Shown here piece after piece: positions 7,894 to 16,340 of a stretch of 37,980 nucleotides of DNA; position 1 is the first letter of the stretch, and each line of letters begins with the position of its first letter. The DNA is from an uncultured Spirochaetaceae bacterium (GTDB taxonomy: Bacteria; Spirochaetota; Spirochaetia; Sphaerochaetales; Sphaerochaetaceae), in contig CALXOH010000003.1 of NCBI GenBank assembly GCA_944389975.1, positions 1-37,980 on the forward strand, written 5' to 3'. Below the pieces are notes generated by a model. The model was given only the letters and a program-made list of their open reading frames with translations, had not been told where the DNA came from and did not search any database. Made by a program: the position numbers and the translations under genes.

Positions 7894-7944
7894 GTGTCAA
7901 AAGCTTCTTCTTTCAATTATAATCCTCCGTTGAAGAGTTATGAA
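7894..7944. promoter_or_regulatory. putative bidirectional promoter between tmk and tamB
   Basis: The 61-bp divergent gap holds a symmetric AT element. TATAAT reads on the + strand at 7918-7923 and again on the - strand at 7921-7916. On the + strand a weak -35 GTGTCA lies at 7894-7899 (18-nt spacing). On the - strand a weak -35 TTCATA lies at 7944-7939 (17-nt spacing). Predicted starts would be near 7930 (+, leader ~10 nt) and 7909 (-). Shared, symmetric -10 elements are known to fire both ways in bacteria. Assigned by eye. Confidence 0.5.
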
Positions 7945-10900
7945 ATACCATACCCCGAAGATGATCATGATCATTTCTCTTTCGATCCTCCTCCTCTTTC
8001 TCGTGGCGGCATCCTTTCTTTTGATCTCATTCGGCCCGTACAGTCCGACGATGAAGGCCGCAGAAAGTGCGATAAGCGTGCTGAAAGAGGGGGTCGGCGG
8101 GTATCGTATATCGTTCTCGTTCCAAGAAAGAACGATACTCTCCAAGATGATATTGCACGATTTTTCACTTTACAGGGACGGCGATCCCTCTCCCTTGCTC
8201 GATGTAGAGAGGGTGACGCTGGATGAGTCGACGAAGGATCTTGTACTTTCATTCTTGAAAGGGGAGGGGAAACTTGGCATAGAGTTTGGAAAGAGCGACG
8301 TGTACATCCCCGATGGCATGCTCGACAGTTTTTTCGACGCTTTGGAGAACTTTGGCTCGGAGAACGGAGGAGGAAGCTTTTCCCTTCCTCAGATGGCGAA
8401 TAGCGGAGAAGGGGGCGCGAAGCTTCATCTTTCAGCCTATTCAACGGACGTGACTTTCCATTACCAGGGAAAGTGCATTGCAAACGACTCTTCGTTCCGC
8501 TTTTCCTACGACGGCTTTTCCGGTGGGACTGACTTCTCCCTTTCGATAGGGGATGTCGCGTACGAACGCTCCGAGGGGGAGGGGATCGAAGCGACGGATA
8601 TAAACGCCAGCTACACGTCAGGAGACCTGGTGCTGTCAATTCCATCGTTCTCGCTCTTATACGGAGGAAACGACATCGAGATAAGCGGACTGGAGCTATT
8701 GCTTTCGGATGATCTTTCGTTATCAGTGTCATCAGTTTCGCTTTCGCGCGGGGATGACGTGTACATCTACCTGTCATCCGTTGAAGTAGTGGGCGATGAC
8801 GATGGAATCACTTTCCAAGCAGAGAGGGTAAGCGGAGGCTATCTTGGCTATGTCATCGTACTTGATTCTTTGGATGGAAGTTACTCATCGAAATCAAAGG
8901 TGCTCGATGCATCGTTCTTGGAAGGTGCGTTCTACAACCAGGCTGATGAAGTCTTTGCAATCGCACCGAGTTCGATCCTTTTTGACATCGGATCAAAGGA
9001 TCTTGATTTCCATACGAAAGGCGTGAACATAATCCTTGATGGAATGATCGCCGAAGGGAGGATAAAAGGTGCGCTGTTATCTCCTTTGTCGATCCACGTT
9101 GAAAACGGGACGGACGTAGAAGCGCATGCAAGCGTTTCAGCGGATTCTTCCCTTCCTTCGATCGCATCGTTCTCAACGGATCTATCCCTATATGCAAAGC
9201 TTGACGGGAACACCCTTTCCATGTTGGATGTGCAGAACGACGGGATAAAGTACATGGGAATGGATCTCGAGGTGGATTTTTCGCTCTCGTACGAAGAAGA
9301 CGGCGCATTTGAGGTGGGCTTGGTCAACGGAGGGGATGTCATAGCCTCCTTCCTGATGGAAAACGGCGTGTTTTCATTCTCATTCATCCCTGACTCTTTG
9401 GATTTCTCCCTGTTACGGGAGCCTGTTGTCGCGCTTTTTCCGTTCTTCGAGAACTACATCGGCGTCGATACCAAGGCGTATGGAAGAGTTGACGGGAAAG
9501 GAAATCTCGGCAATGACGGCATTGCTTTCCAGACAGCGGGGGATATCGGAATCGAGAGGCTGCACTTCAATGCGTTCTCTTTCGACACTACGCTCTCATT
9601 TTCCCTTTTGAAGGAGAAAAACATTCTCACTCTTCCTTCTTTGAGGATGACTTTGCCTTTTGCAACACTCGATGCATCGGGGGATATGGACCTCGGGAAC
9701 TTCCTGCCGTCATTTGATTTGAACATATCGGATGGAAATGACGTTGTCCTTCTTTCCCTGGTCATGGAGAGGCTTGGAGGAAGCGAAGTTTCCTTCTCTC
9801 TCACCCTCCCCGTGATAGGTAGCGGCGGGCTATCCGGGAACCTTGCGCTCGGCGAAGACGATACGCTCCGCTCCGACGCAGACCTGACGCTTCTTGGAAA
9901 GTCATACGACTTTTCAGTCCTGGTTGACTTTGCAGAGAGCGTTGTTGCAGTTGAGAACGAGAAAGCGTTTTTGGGGATATCGTGGAGGGATGAACTAGTG
10001 ATGGATCTTGATTTTCTCTCATTTGAACTTCCTTCGCGCTACTACCAATCGGGAGGGTTGTTGGATGGCAGCGTGCATTTTGATTTCGACTTCCGCGGGC
10101 AGACGTACACCCTCTCATCGACATCTTTCACGCTCAGGGATCTCACTCTGCTTCCATCCTATCCTGACTTCTCTTTCGACTTATTCTTCGACGAGAGTGG
10201 TTTCTCAGTTGAAAACATACTTGTCACCTCGGACGATTACGATCCCCTTTCCGGACGCTTCAGATACGAGGACGGCCAGTTCGCGCTTGCGCTCACCTCA
10301 TCTGGCGAGGAGATTCTTTTCTCACTCGCACCAGACGTTGCAGGCTACTCGGGGCTTCTTGCATTAAGTTCCCTTGACCTCGGACGATTCAACTCCCCGG
10401 GAAAGGTGCTTGATCTCTCTCTCGTCGGAAGCGGGGCGAGCTTGGAAGATCTTTCATTCAGTGGGGAAGTACGCATGGAGAGCACTGACGAAGTGAACGC
10501 TCCGTTCTTCCTGAACGCTGAAATATACATCGACAAGGATGAGCTGGACCTTGAAAGGATCGTTTATCAGGGAAAGGAGGACATGATAGAGGTGCCATCA
10601 TTCCTTTTCTCGCTGGAAAAAGGAACCTTCGACTTGCCGTTCTCCTACGAGAGGGTGTTGGAGAACGTCGACAGGAACCATACGTTCAGTGCAAAGGGAA
10701 GGATCTCGGGAGAGTTCGGGAAACGCTCTGATTTCCTTGCTTTCTACAATACGTTCAAGGATGGTGGGTTTGACCAGGCATCGGGCAAGGTTTACATCGA
10801 GTCGATGATGCTTGATGAGATGGCGATCGCACTCGACGGGGAGAGCGATATCAACTATGAAAACTCATCGTTCTCTTTCTCAGGTTCACTTGTCTCCGGA

Positions 10901-12520
10901 AACCTTGATTTCTCAGACCAGGTGATAAACCTCGACATGGCCTTTGACTTCAACCCCCTTGGAAGGGTTTCCGTCAAAGGTAATCTTTCTGATGAGACTG
11001 AGCTTGAGATCTCCCTTGACGATATAATGTTATACATCGTAAATCCTTTCTTCAAAGGGCCCATAGTGGTCATCGACGAAGAGACTCTTGTCTCAGGAAA
11101 CCTCCTTGTCTCCGGCAGTCCCGGGGATTTCCACATGTACGGCTACCTCTCCTCGGAGCGCTTGGGAATGGATGTATTCTGGCTTCCTGGGGAGCACTTG
11201 GTCGCGAACAACGCCTACATGAGCGTTTGGGACAACTACGTCAGGTCCGACTTGACGGAAGTCACGGTGATCGAGAACGGGGGAGAAAGGATCAAGCGCG
11301 GAAAAGTCATAGTCTCATTCTCCTTGGAACCATCGCTGATGATGGAGTACTACGAGGTTGATGCGTTCGTTGAGAAAGGGAACGAACTGGAGTTCCGTTT
11401 TCCTTTGAGGAGCATGAACATAGACATACTCGGAGCGATCTCCGGTCACTTCAGCCTTCATCAGGATGCCCATAAGAACGTTGACTTGAAAGGGGAGCTG
11501 GATGCAACGAGGTTCGAGCTCTCATACGGATTGCACGAACTGCCGCCATGGTACAGGCCTACTGCGCACGTAGAGTTCGATTTCGACATGAACCTAGTCG
11601 GAAACTCATCGTTTGTCTTCCCGCTCGGGCCGAACCCGATATTGAGCGCTACGTTCGAAGAGGGGCAGCGCGTGCGCTTCCAAAGCGACGACGAAGGCTT
11701 CAGGGCATCAGGGCAGCTCGATTTCCGCACAGGAGAGATCTATTACTTCCAGCGCTCTTTCTTCATCCGTGAAGGGGGGATTCTATTCAGGGACACAGGG
11801 TACGGGATGATGCCGGTTGTGAACCTTCGCGCAGAGCTCCGCGATTACGACTCAAGAGGTGACAGGGTGAGCATATTCCTCGTATTGAGGGAGGCAACCC
11901 TCGATGATTTCACACCTACGTTCGAGTCATCGCCGCAGCTTCCTTTGAACGAGATAATGCAGATACTTGGAAACGCGATAGTCTCCAACGAGAGGGGCTC
12001 TTCCGATCTCTCTTCGGTTGTTTCATTGGTAAGCACCGGGGTGGATGTGCTCTCACGCTTCGGCTACATCCCTGCAGGGGACGTTGGAATAAGGGAGTCT
12101 ATAAGGAAGACGTTCAACCTTGATACGGTGAACATCCATACGAATATAATCGGAAACGTCGTCTACGAGGCATTCAGAGGGAACGAGGGAAGGCAGGTGA
12201 GCCCCCTTGCAAGGTACCTCGACGGCACGACGCTATACCTCGGAAAGTACATCTCCGAGAACCTGTACGTCGAAGCGCTTTTCCACCTTGCTGCAGACAG
12301 CGGCAGGATAAGAAGGGAGAACAACGTCGACAGGTGGGGTAGGACAAGAAGGAACGGAACAAGTTTCATCTCGAACGACCTCGATCTCGAGACAGAGATA
12401 TCCGTGGAGTGGACAAACCCGATGTGCACGGTGAAAGTTTTCACCGCGCCCGGTAATTTCAACATCTATGAAGTAGTCGATTCACTTGGATTCAGCATAA
12501 CCAAGCAGTTTGTTTTCTGA
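7940..12520 (+). CDS. tamB: TamB-like translocation/assembly module protein (1526 aa)
   Basis: A very long protein with one N-terminal membrane anchor (residues ~7-30) and an otherwise periplasmic, beta-strand-rich body full of Ser, Asp, Leu and Phe. This is the profile of AsmA/TamB bridge proteins that form a hydrophobic groove from inner to outer membrane. The C-terminal ~370 residues carry the TamB (DUF490) signature: GQLDFRTGEIYYFQRSF followed by REGGILFRD near 1257-1290, the LRAELRDYD block, and LPLNEIMQILG. Members move phospholipid or help insert outer-membrane proteins. bamA follows 33 bp later and no tamA is present. The Borrelia TamB homologue is likewise encoded next to BamA and binds it. 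Start ATG 7940 has a weak GAAGAG site; ATG 7961 is an alternative. Confidence 0.9.
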   Translation: MKYHTPKMIMIISLSILLLFLVAASFLLISFGPYSPTMKAAESAISVLKEGVGGYRISFSFQERTILSKMILHDFSLYRDGDPSPLLDVERVTLDESTKDLVLSFLKGEGKLGIEFGKSDVYIPDGMLDSFFDALENFGSENGGGSFSLPQMANSGEGGAKLHLSAYSTDVTFHYQGKCIANDSSFRFSYDGFSGGTDFSLSIGDVAYERSEGEGIEATDINASYTSGDLVLSIPSFSLLYGGNDIEISGLELLLSDDLSLSVSSVSLSRGDDVYIYLSSVEVVGDDDGITFQAERVSGGYLGYVIVLDSLDGSYSSKSKVLDASFLEGAFYNQADEVFAIAPSSILFDIGSKDLDFHTKGVNIILDGMIAEGRIKGALLSPLSIHVENGTDVEAHASVSADSSLPSIASFSTDLSLYAKLDGNTLSMLDVQNDGIKYMGMDLEVDFSLSYEEDGAFEVGLVNGGDVIASFLMENGVFSFSFIPDSLDFSLLREPVVALFPFFENYIGVDTKAYGRVDGKGNLGNDGIAFQTAGDIGIERLHFNAFSFDTTLSFSLLKEKNILTLPSLRMTLPFATLDASGDMDLGNFLPSFDLNISDGNDVVLLSLVMERLGGSEVSFSLTLPVIGSGGLSGNLALGEDDTLRSDADLTLLGKSYDFSVLVDFAESVVAVENEKAFLGISWRDELVMDLDFLSFELPSRYYQSGGLLDGSVHFDFDFRGQTYTLSSTSFTLRDLTLLPSYPDFSFDLFFDESGFSVENILVTSDDYDPLSGRFRYEDGQFALALTSSGEEILFSLAPDVAGYSGLLALSSLDLGRFNSPGKVLDLSLVGSGASLEDLSFSGEVRMESTDEVNAPFFLNAEIYIDKDELDLERIVYQGKEDMIEVPSFLFSLEKGTFDLPFSYERVLENVDRNHTFSAKGRISGEFGKRSDFLAFYNTFKDGGFDQASGKVYIESMMLDEMAIALDGESDINYENSSFSFSGSLVSGNLDFSDQVINLDMAFDFNPLGRVSVKGNLSDETELEISLDDIMLYIVNPFFKGPIVVIDEETLVSGNLLVSGSPGDFHMYGYLSSERLGMDVFWLPGEHLVANNAYMSVWDNYVRSDLTEVTVIENGGERIKRGKVIVSFSLEPSLMMEYYEVDAFVEKGNELEFRFPLRSMNIDILGAISGHFSLHQDAHKNVDLKGELDATRFELSYGLHELPPWYRPTAHVEFDFDMNLVGNSSFVFPLGPNPILSATFEEGQRVRFQSDDEGFRASGQLDFRTGEIYYFQRSFFIREGGILFRDTGYGMMPVVNLRAELRDYDSRGDRVSIFLVLREATLDDFTPTFESSPQLPLNEIMQILGNAIVSNERGSSDLSSVVSLVSTGVDVLSRFGYIPAGDVGIRESIRKTFNLDTVNIHTNIIGNVVYEAFRGNEGRQVSPLARYLDGTTLYLGKYISENLYVEALFHLAADSGRIRRENNVDRWGRTRRNGTSFISNDLDLETEISVEWTNPMCTVKVFTAPGNFNIYEVVDSLGFSITKQFVF

Positions 12521-12553
12521 CCGAATTTTGATATAGTTGCCAAAGGAGTAAAG

Positions 12554-15500
12554 ATGAAGGTCAATAAATTCCTTTCGATACTGGTACTGATGATTCTTTT
12601 CGCACTCTCTACACTGGGTGCAAAAGAGAGCATAAAAGAGATAAGGATATCCGGGGAACTTGCAAAAGAGGAAGTGGATGCACTTTCGTCCATCTTCGAT
12701 CGCTATATCGGAGAGGATCTCTCGAACGATCTGATCGCAAGTGCGGAATCTGAAGTTTCAGGCGCCTTCGGATGGGTTGAAAGCCTTTCGATCCTCGATT
12801 CGACGAAGGATGAGGATGGATATTCCTTGGAAGTCGGGGTGGAAAAGTATCCTGAAAGCGAATTGATCTCATCTGTTTCCGTCTCCGGGGATATCGGGAG
12901 TTTCGAAGAGTCATACCTTGAAGAGTACCTTTCATCGTTCTACGGCAGGCACTACGACGAGAATACAAGCAGTGAAGCTCTTTCCGGGGTGAAGGAGATC
13001 TTTGGAAACGATGCGTCTTTAAGCATCGAGGGGGAGGATTGGACTGACGATGGCGTTGCCCTCTTCCTTTCTGCATGCATTCCTGATGCGAAGATATCAT
13101 CATTCTCTTTCACAGGTGACGAACTTGATGAAGGACAGATGCTTTCATTGGAAGAGGTGACCGGAAAGTACGTAGGATATGCTCTTGACGACGAGGATCT
13201 GGTTGACGCAGCTGATGAAATATCCTCAGCGCTTCCTTTCGTTTCCTCCATCTCCGTTGCCGGCGTTGCCCTTGAAGACGGGAATGCTGACGTGACGCTT
13301 TTTATTGAAAAAAGTGCTGAGGAAACAGCATCAGTCCGAAGTGGAAGTGAAAATACCAATATGGATGGAGGCACTGCTCCAGACACCCTCTGGTACGAGG
13401 GCCTTCCCATCGGGGGCTTTGATATCTCGGGAGTTTTGGATGACGGCATCTACCAGGAGGAGCTTTCGTCATTCCTTGGTTCCCCGTTTGACTCTGAAAC
13501 AGAAAGTGCAATCGCATCATACCTTGATTCCCTTGAGAGCGTCGACTTCTACGTCATGGGTGTAAGCGGAAGCGGGGATGCCTTGACCGTTTCCCTGGAA
13601 ATCTATGAGACTCCGAGGCTTGGAAGCATCGTCTTCTCCGGAAACGACAACATACCTTCGTCAGATCTTGCTGCAGCATCAGGCTACCAGGTCGGAGAGT
13701 ATCTCAAACTTCCAAGGCTTGATGAAGCAGAGGGGATGGTAAGATCGTTCTATGCACAGAACGGGTATCCTGATGCAGAGGTGAGTGCAGTCTCCACTTA
13801 CGATTCGAAAACAAACACCGAAGAGATAACATTCGAGATCAACGAAGGGGAGAGGGACGCATCATTTTCTTCCGGCGCCTCATCCGATCCTTCACGCCCG
13901 TGGTATGAGGGGATGGAGATGGCCGATTTCGAATACACGGGGCTTTTGAACGTCAAGCAAGCGCAGGTCGATCGCCTGATGCGATCTTTCAGGGGGGATG
14001 TACTTGACAACGAGACATTCCAGAGGATGTTCGACACTTTATACGCACAGCCTTGGCTTGAGTTTGTAACAGCAGATGCAATCAGAAGGGAGTCGGACGG
14101 AGCTTTGATCGTACGCTTCAATTTCGTCGAATACCCGATGGTCTCCGAGATCATAATCGAAGGGAACGATGCATTCAGCGACAGAACGCTTATAGGGGAG
14201 CAGAGCTATACAGTCGGCTCGTTTGTTGGTGCGAACAACATCCCGCAGGCCGCGCTTTCGATAAAATCCTACTATCTATCAAGAGGCTACAAGGATGCCG
14301 ATGTCACCGGATCAAGCACGTTTGATGAAGCGACGAACACGGAGAAAATCACATTCACTGTCACGGAGGGAAGGCAATACAAGGTACGCGACATCCTGTA
14401 CGAAGGTGTGAGCGCATTCTCATCGCGCGACCTGAACAAGATAATCACCAGCAAGAGGAAAGGGTTCTTCACCCCCGGAAACTTCGTCGAGGCAAACATC
14501 TCTCAGGACGTGAGCGCACTTGAGACACATTATCTCAACCAAGGCTTCATGGATGCCCGCGTCGTCTCTGTCGATACTCCCGACGTGACTACAGCGGAAG
14601 ACAAGACAGGGTTTGTGAACATCGTATTTACGATCGAAGAGGGTGAGAGGTGGTATTTCGGCCCGATCACGTTCAGCGGAAACGAGCGCTTTGACGATGA
14701 AGCGATCTCTTCCCTTATTGATATCGAAGAGGGGGAGGTGCACGACCAGAGCAAGCTTACATCGCTGTTCCAGGCGATAAGCGGGCTTTACTACGACAAC
14801 GGATACATAAACGCAAGCATAATCCCCCAGCCTGACTTCGACAGGGAAAGGAACTTGGTTTCCTATCACATTTCGATCGATGAAGGGGCGCAGTCAGTCA
14901 TCGAAAGCATAAGGATCAGGGGGCTTTCGAAGACTAAGCCGTATGTATTCGAGCGCGAGCTTACGATACACGAAGGGGATATATTCGACCGCTCGCAGGT
15001 GATAAGAAGCCAGCAGAACATATACAACACCGGGCTGATAAAGAACATCAGGCTCGAACTTCTCCCCGGAGAGACGGAAAACGGGGTGATCATAGATCTG
15101 GAAGTCGAGGAAGGAAACCAGATGGAACTCCAGTTCGGCGCCACATTCGGCGGCACTGTCGACGGCTTTCCGATCTCGGGATTCCTGCAGTGGTCCGACA
15201 AGAACCTCCTCGGAACAGGCAGGAACCTCGCGATATCCACGACGCTCTCCCCGGACACCCAGTCTGTCGCAATTTCGCTTAGCAACGGATGGGTAGGGGA
15301 CAAGAGGTGGTCCAACGGCATTTCGTTCTCGTTCTCGCATCAGCTGTTGGACGATGAACTCCAGAAGGCTGAGGGAAGTGCGTTCTATGACGGAAGGGAT
15401 GAAGGAAAGGAGACCTTCCCGCTCGGCTACAACAGCGCGGAGGAGTGGTACGGCTCGGACAGGATATACCCGGACAACTACTACCTGATGGATTACGACT

Positions 15501-16333
15501 ATTTCCGCTTCTCCATCGGATACGACACCGGCTATACATTCAACTTCCTTCCCGGAAACCTCACCCTGGGTGCAGGCATTTCGATCGGGTTGAACCGTGC
15601 ATATTACGATGAGTCGAGGTATACGCCTTACAACGACCTTGTAGTCAAATACCACGATGCATGGCAGTTCTCGAACAAGCTCTCGTTCCGCGTGGTCTGG
15701 GATGCAAGGGACTACGTGACGAATACTACGAAAGGTTACCTCCTTTCTGTGAACTACACATACGCCGGCGGCGTGCTCTTCGGCCTTTCGAATTACAACA
15801 GGCTCTCGGTGGGCGCGCAAGGTTTTGTTCCTTTGTTCTCGTACCTTGACGAGGATGAGAGGAACAGGAGCCTGGTGCTTTCCTTCACGACCAATGCGTC
15901 GTTCATGTTCGACCAGTACTGGAACCGCGACGGGCACTGGGGAAGGTATTCGGCGCGTCAGGGCGCAACAGAGTACGAGATGCTGTACATCGACGGAATG
16001 AATATCGGACGTGGTTTTGACACCATCACCGACCTTTCGTTCTTATGGCACAACCAGATCGATCTCTCGTTCCCCGTGGTACTCGATCTGTTGAACGTCG
16101 AGGCGTTCGTATCGATGACTGGCGCGACAAGTACGCTCGAAGACCTTTCGTCCTTCTACAACATACGCTGGTACATGGCGATGGGTGCCGGGTTCAAACT
16201 TACGATTCCGGGTTTCCCGCTCGGGCTTTACCTTGTGAAGAACGCAACGATACTCGACGGATCCTTCCAGTGGGAGGATGGATACATCTTCGGCATGAAG
16301 CTCGTGCTTGCGATATCCACTTCACTGATGTGA
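12554..16333 (+). CDS. bamA: outer-membrane assembly protein BamA with about ten POTRA-like domains
   Basis: Omp85-family insertase that folds beta-barrel proteins into the outer membrane. Start ATG 12554 follows AAAGGAG (12542-12548), and residues 1-23 are a signal peptide. At 1259 aa it is far longer than the usual ~800. By eye I count ten POTRA-like units at roughly residues 26-98, 103-176, 178-253, 286-352, 355-434, 456-527, 529-607, 609-697, 699-778 and 780-853. Each has a strand ending in a Gly-containing turn, helices, and a closing strand. The last five match the canonical P1-P5. A WYEG linker motif occurs twice, at 280-283 and 450-453, marking a repeated block. The barrel starts near 856, with the lid-loop motif GRGF (MNIGRGFDT). 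The C-terminus ends STSLM, with no final aromatic residue. mutS begins 7 bp later. Confidence 0.94.
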   Translation: MKVNKFLSILVLMILFALSTLGAKESIKEIRISGELAKEEVDALSSIFDRYIGEDLSNDLIASAESEVSGAFGWVESLSILDSTKDEDGYSLEVGVEKYPESELISSVSVSGDIGSFEESYLEEYLSSFYGRHYDENTSSEALSGVKEIFGNDASLSIEGEDWTDDGVALFLSACIPDAKISSFSFTGDELDEGQMLSLEEVTGKYVGYALDDEDLVDAADEISSALPFVSSISVAGVALEDGNADVTLFIEKSAEETASVRSGSENTNMDGGTAPDTLWYEGLPIGGFDISGVLDDGIYQEELSSFLGSPFDSETESAIASYLDSLESVDFYVMGVSGSGDALTVSLEIYETPRLGSIVFSGNDNIPSSDLAAASGYQVGEYLKLPRLDEAEGMVRSFYAQNGYPDAEVSAVSTYDSKTNTEEITFEINEGERDASFSSGASSDPSRPWYEGMEMADFEYTGLLNVKQAQVDRLMRSFRGDVLDNETFQRMFDTLYAQPWLEFVTADAIRRESDGALIVRFNFVEYPMVSEIIIEGNDAFSDRTLIGEQSYTVGSFVGANNIPQAALSIKSYYLSRGYKDADVTGSSTFDEATNTEKITFTVTEGRQYKVRDILYEGVSAFSSRDLNKIITSKRKGFFTPGNFVEANISQDVSALETHYLNQGFMDARVVSVDTPDVTTAEDKTGFVNIVFTIEEGERWYFGPITFSGNERFDDEAISSLIDIEEGEVHDQSKLTSLFQAISGLYYDNGYINASIIPQPDFDRERNLVSYHISIDEGAQSVIESIRIRGLSKTKPYVFERELTIHEGDIFDRSQVIRSQQNIYNTGLIKNIRLELLPGETENGVIIDLEVEEGNQMELQFGATFGGTVDGFPISGFLQWSDKNLLGTGRNLAISTTLSPDTQSVAISLSNGWVGDKRWSNGISFSFSHQLLDDELQKAEGSAFYDGRDEGKETFPLGYNSAEEWYGSDRIYPDNYYLMDYDYFRFSIGYDTGYTFNFLPGNLTLGAGISIGLNRAYYDESRYTPYNDLVVKYHDAWQFSNKLSFRVVWDARDYVTNTTKGYLLSVNYTYAGGVLFGLSNYNRLSVGAQGFVPLFSYLDEDERNRSLVLSFTTNASFMFDQYWNRDGHWGRYSARQGATEYEMLYIDGMNIGRGFDTITDLSFLWHNQIDLSFPVVLDLLNVEAFVSMTGATSTLEDLSSFYNIRWYMAMGAGFKLTIPGFPLGLYLVKNATILDGSFQWEDGYIFGMKLVLAISTSLM

Positions 16334-16340
16334 GAAAGCC

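Noticed and set aside
7895-7900. Perfect TTGACA on the minus strand near tmk
   Set aside because: A -10 at proper distance would fall inside the tmk start region (7877-7872, TGAAAC), which does not resemble a -10.
7971-8777. Minus-strand 268-aa open frame inside tamB
   Set aside because: Arg/Ser/Pro-rich shadow of the tamB coding strand with no domain and no ribosome binding site.
14894-15937. Long minus-strand open frame (347 aa) inside bamA
   Set aside because: It is antisense to the conserved POTRA/barrel code, with valine/arginine-rich composition from complementing bamA codons, and matches no family.
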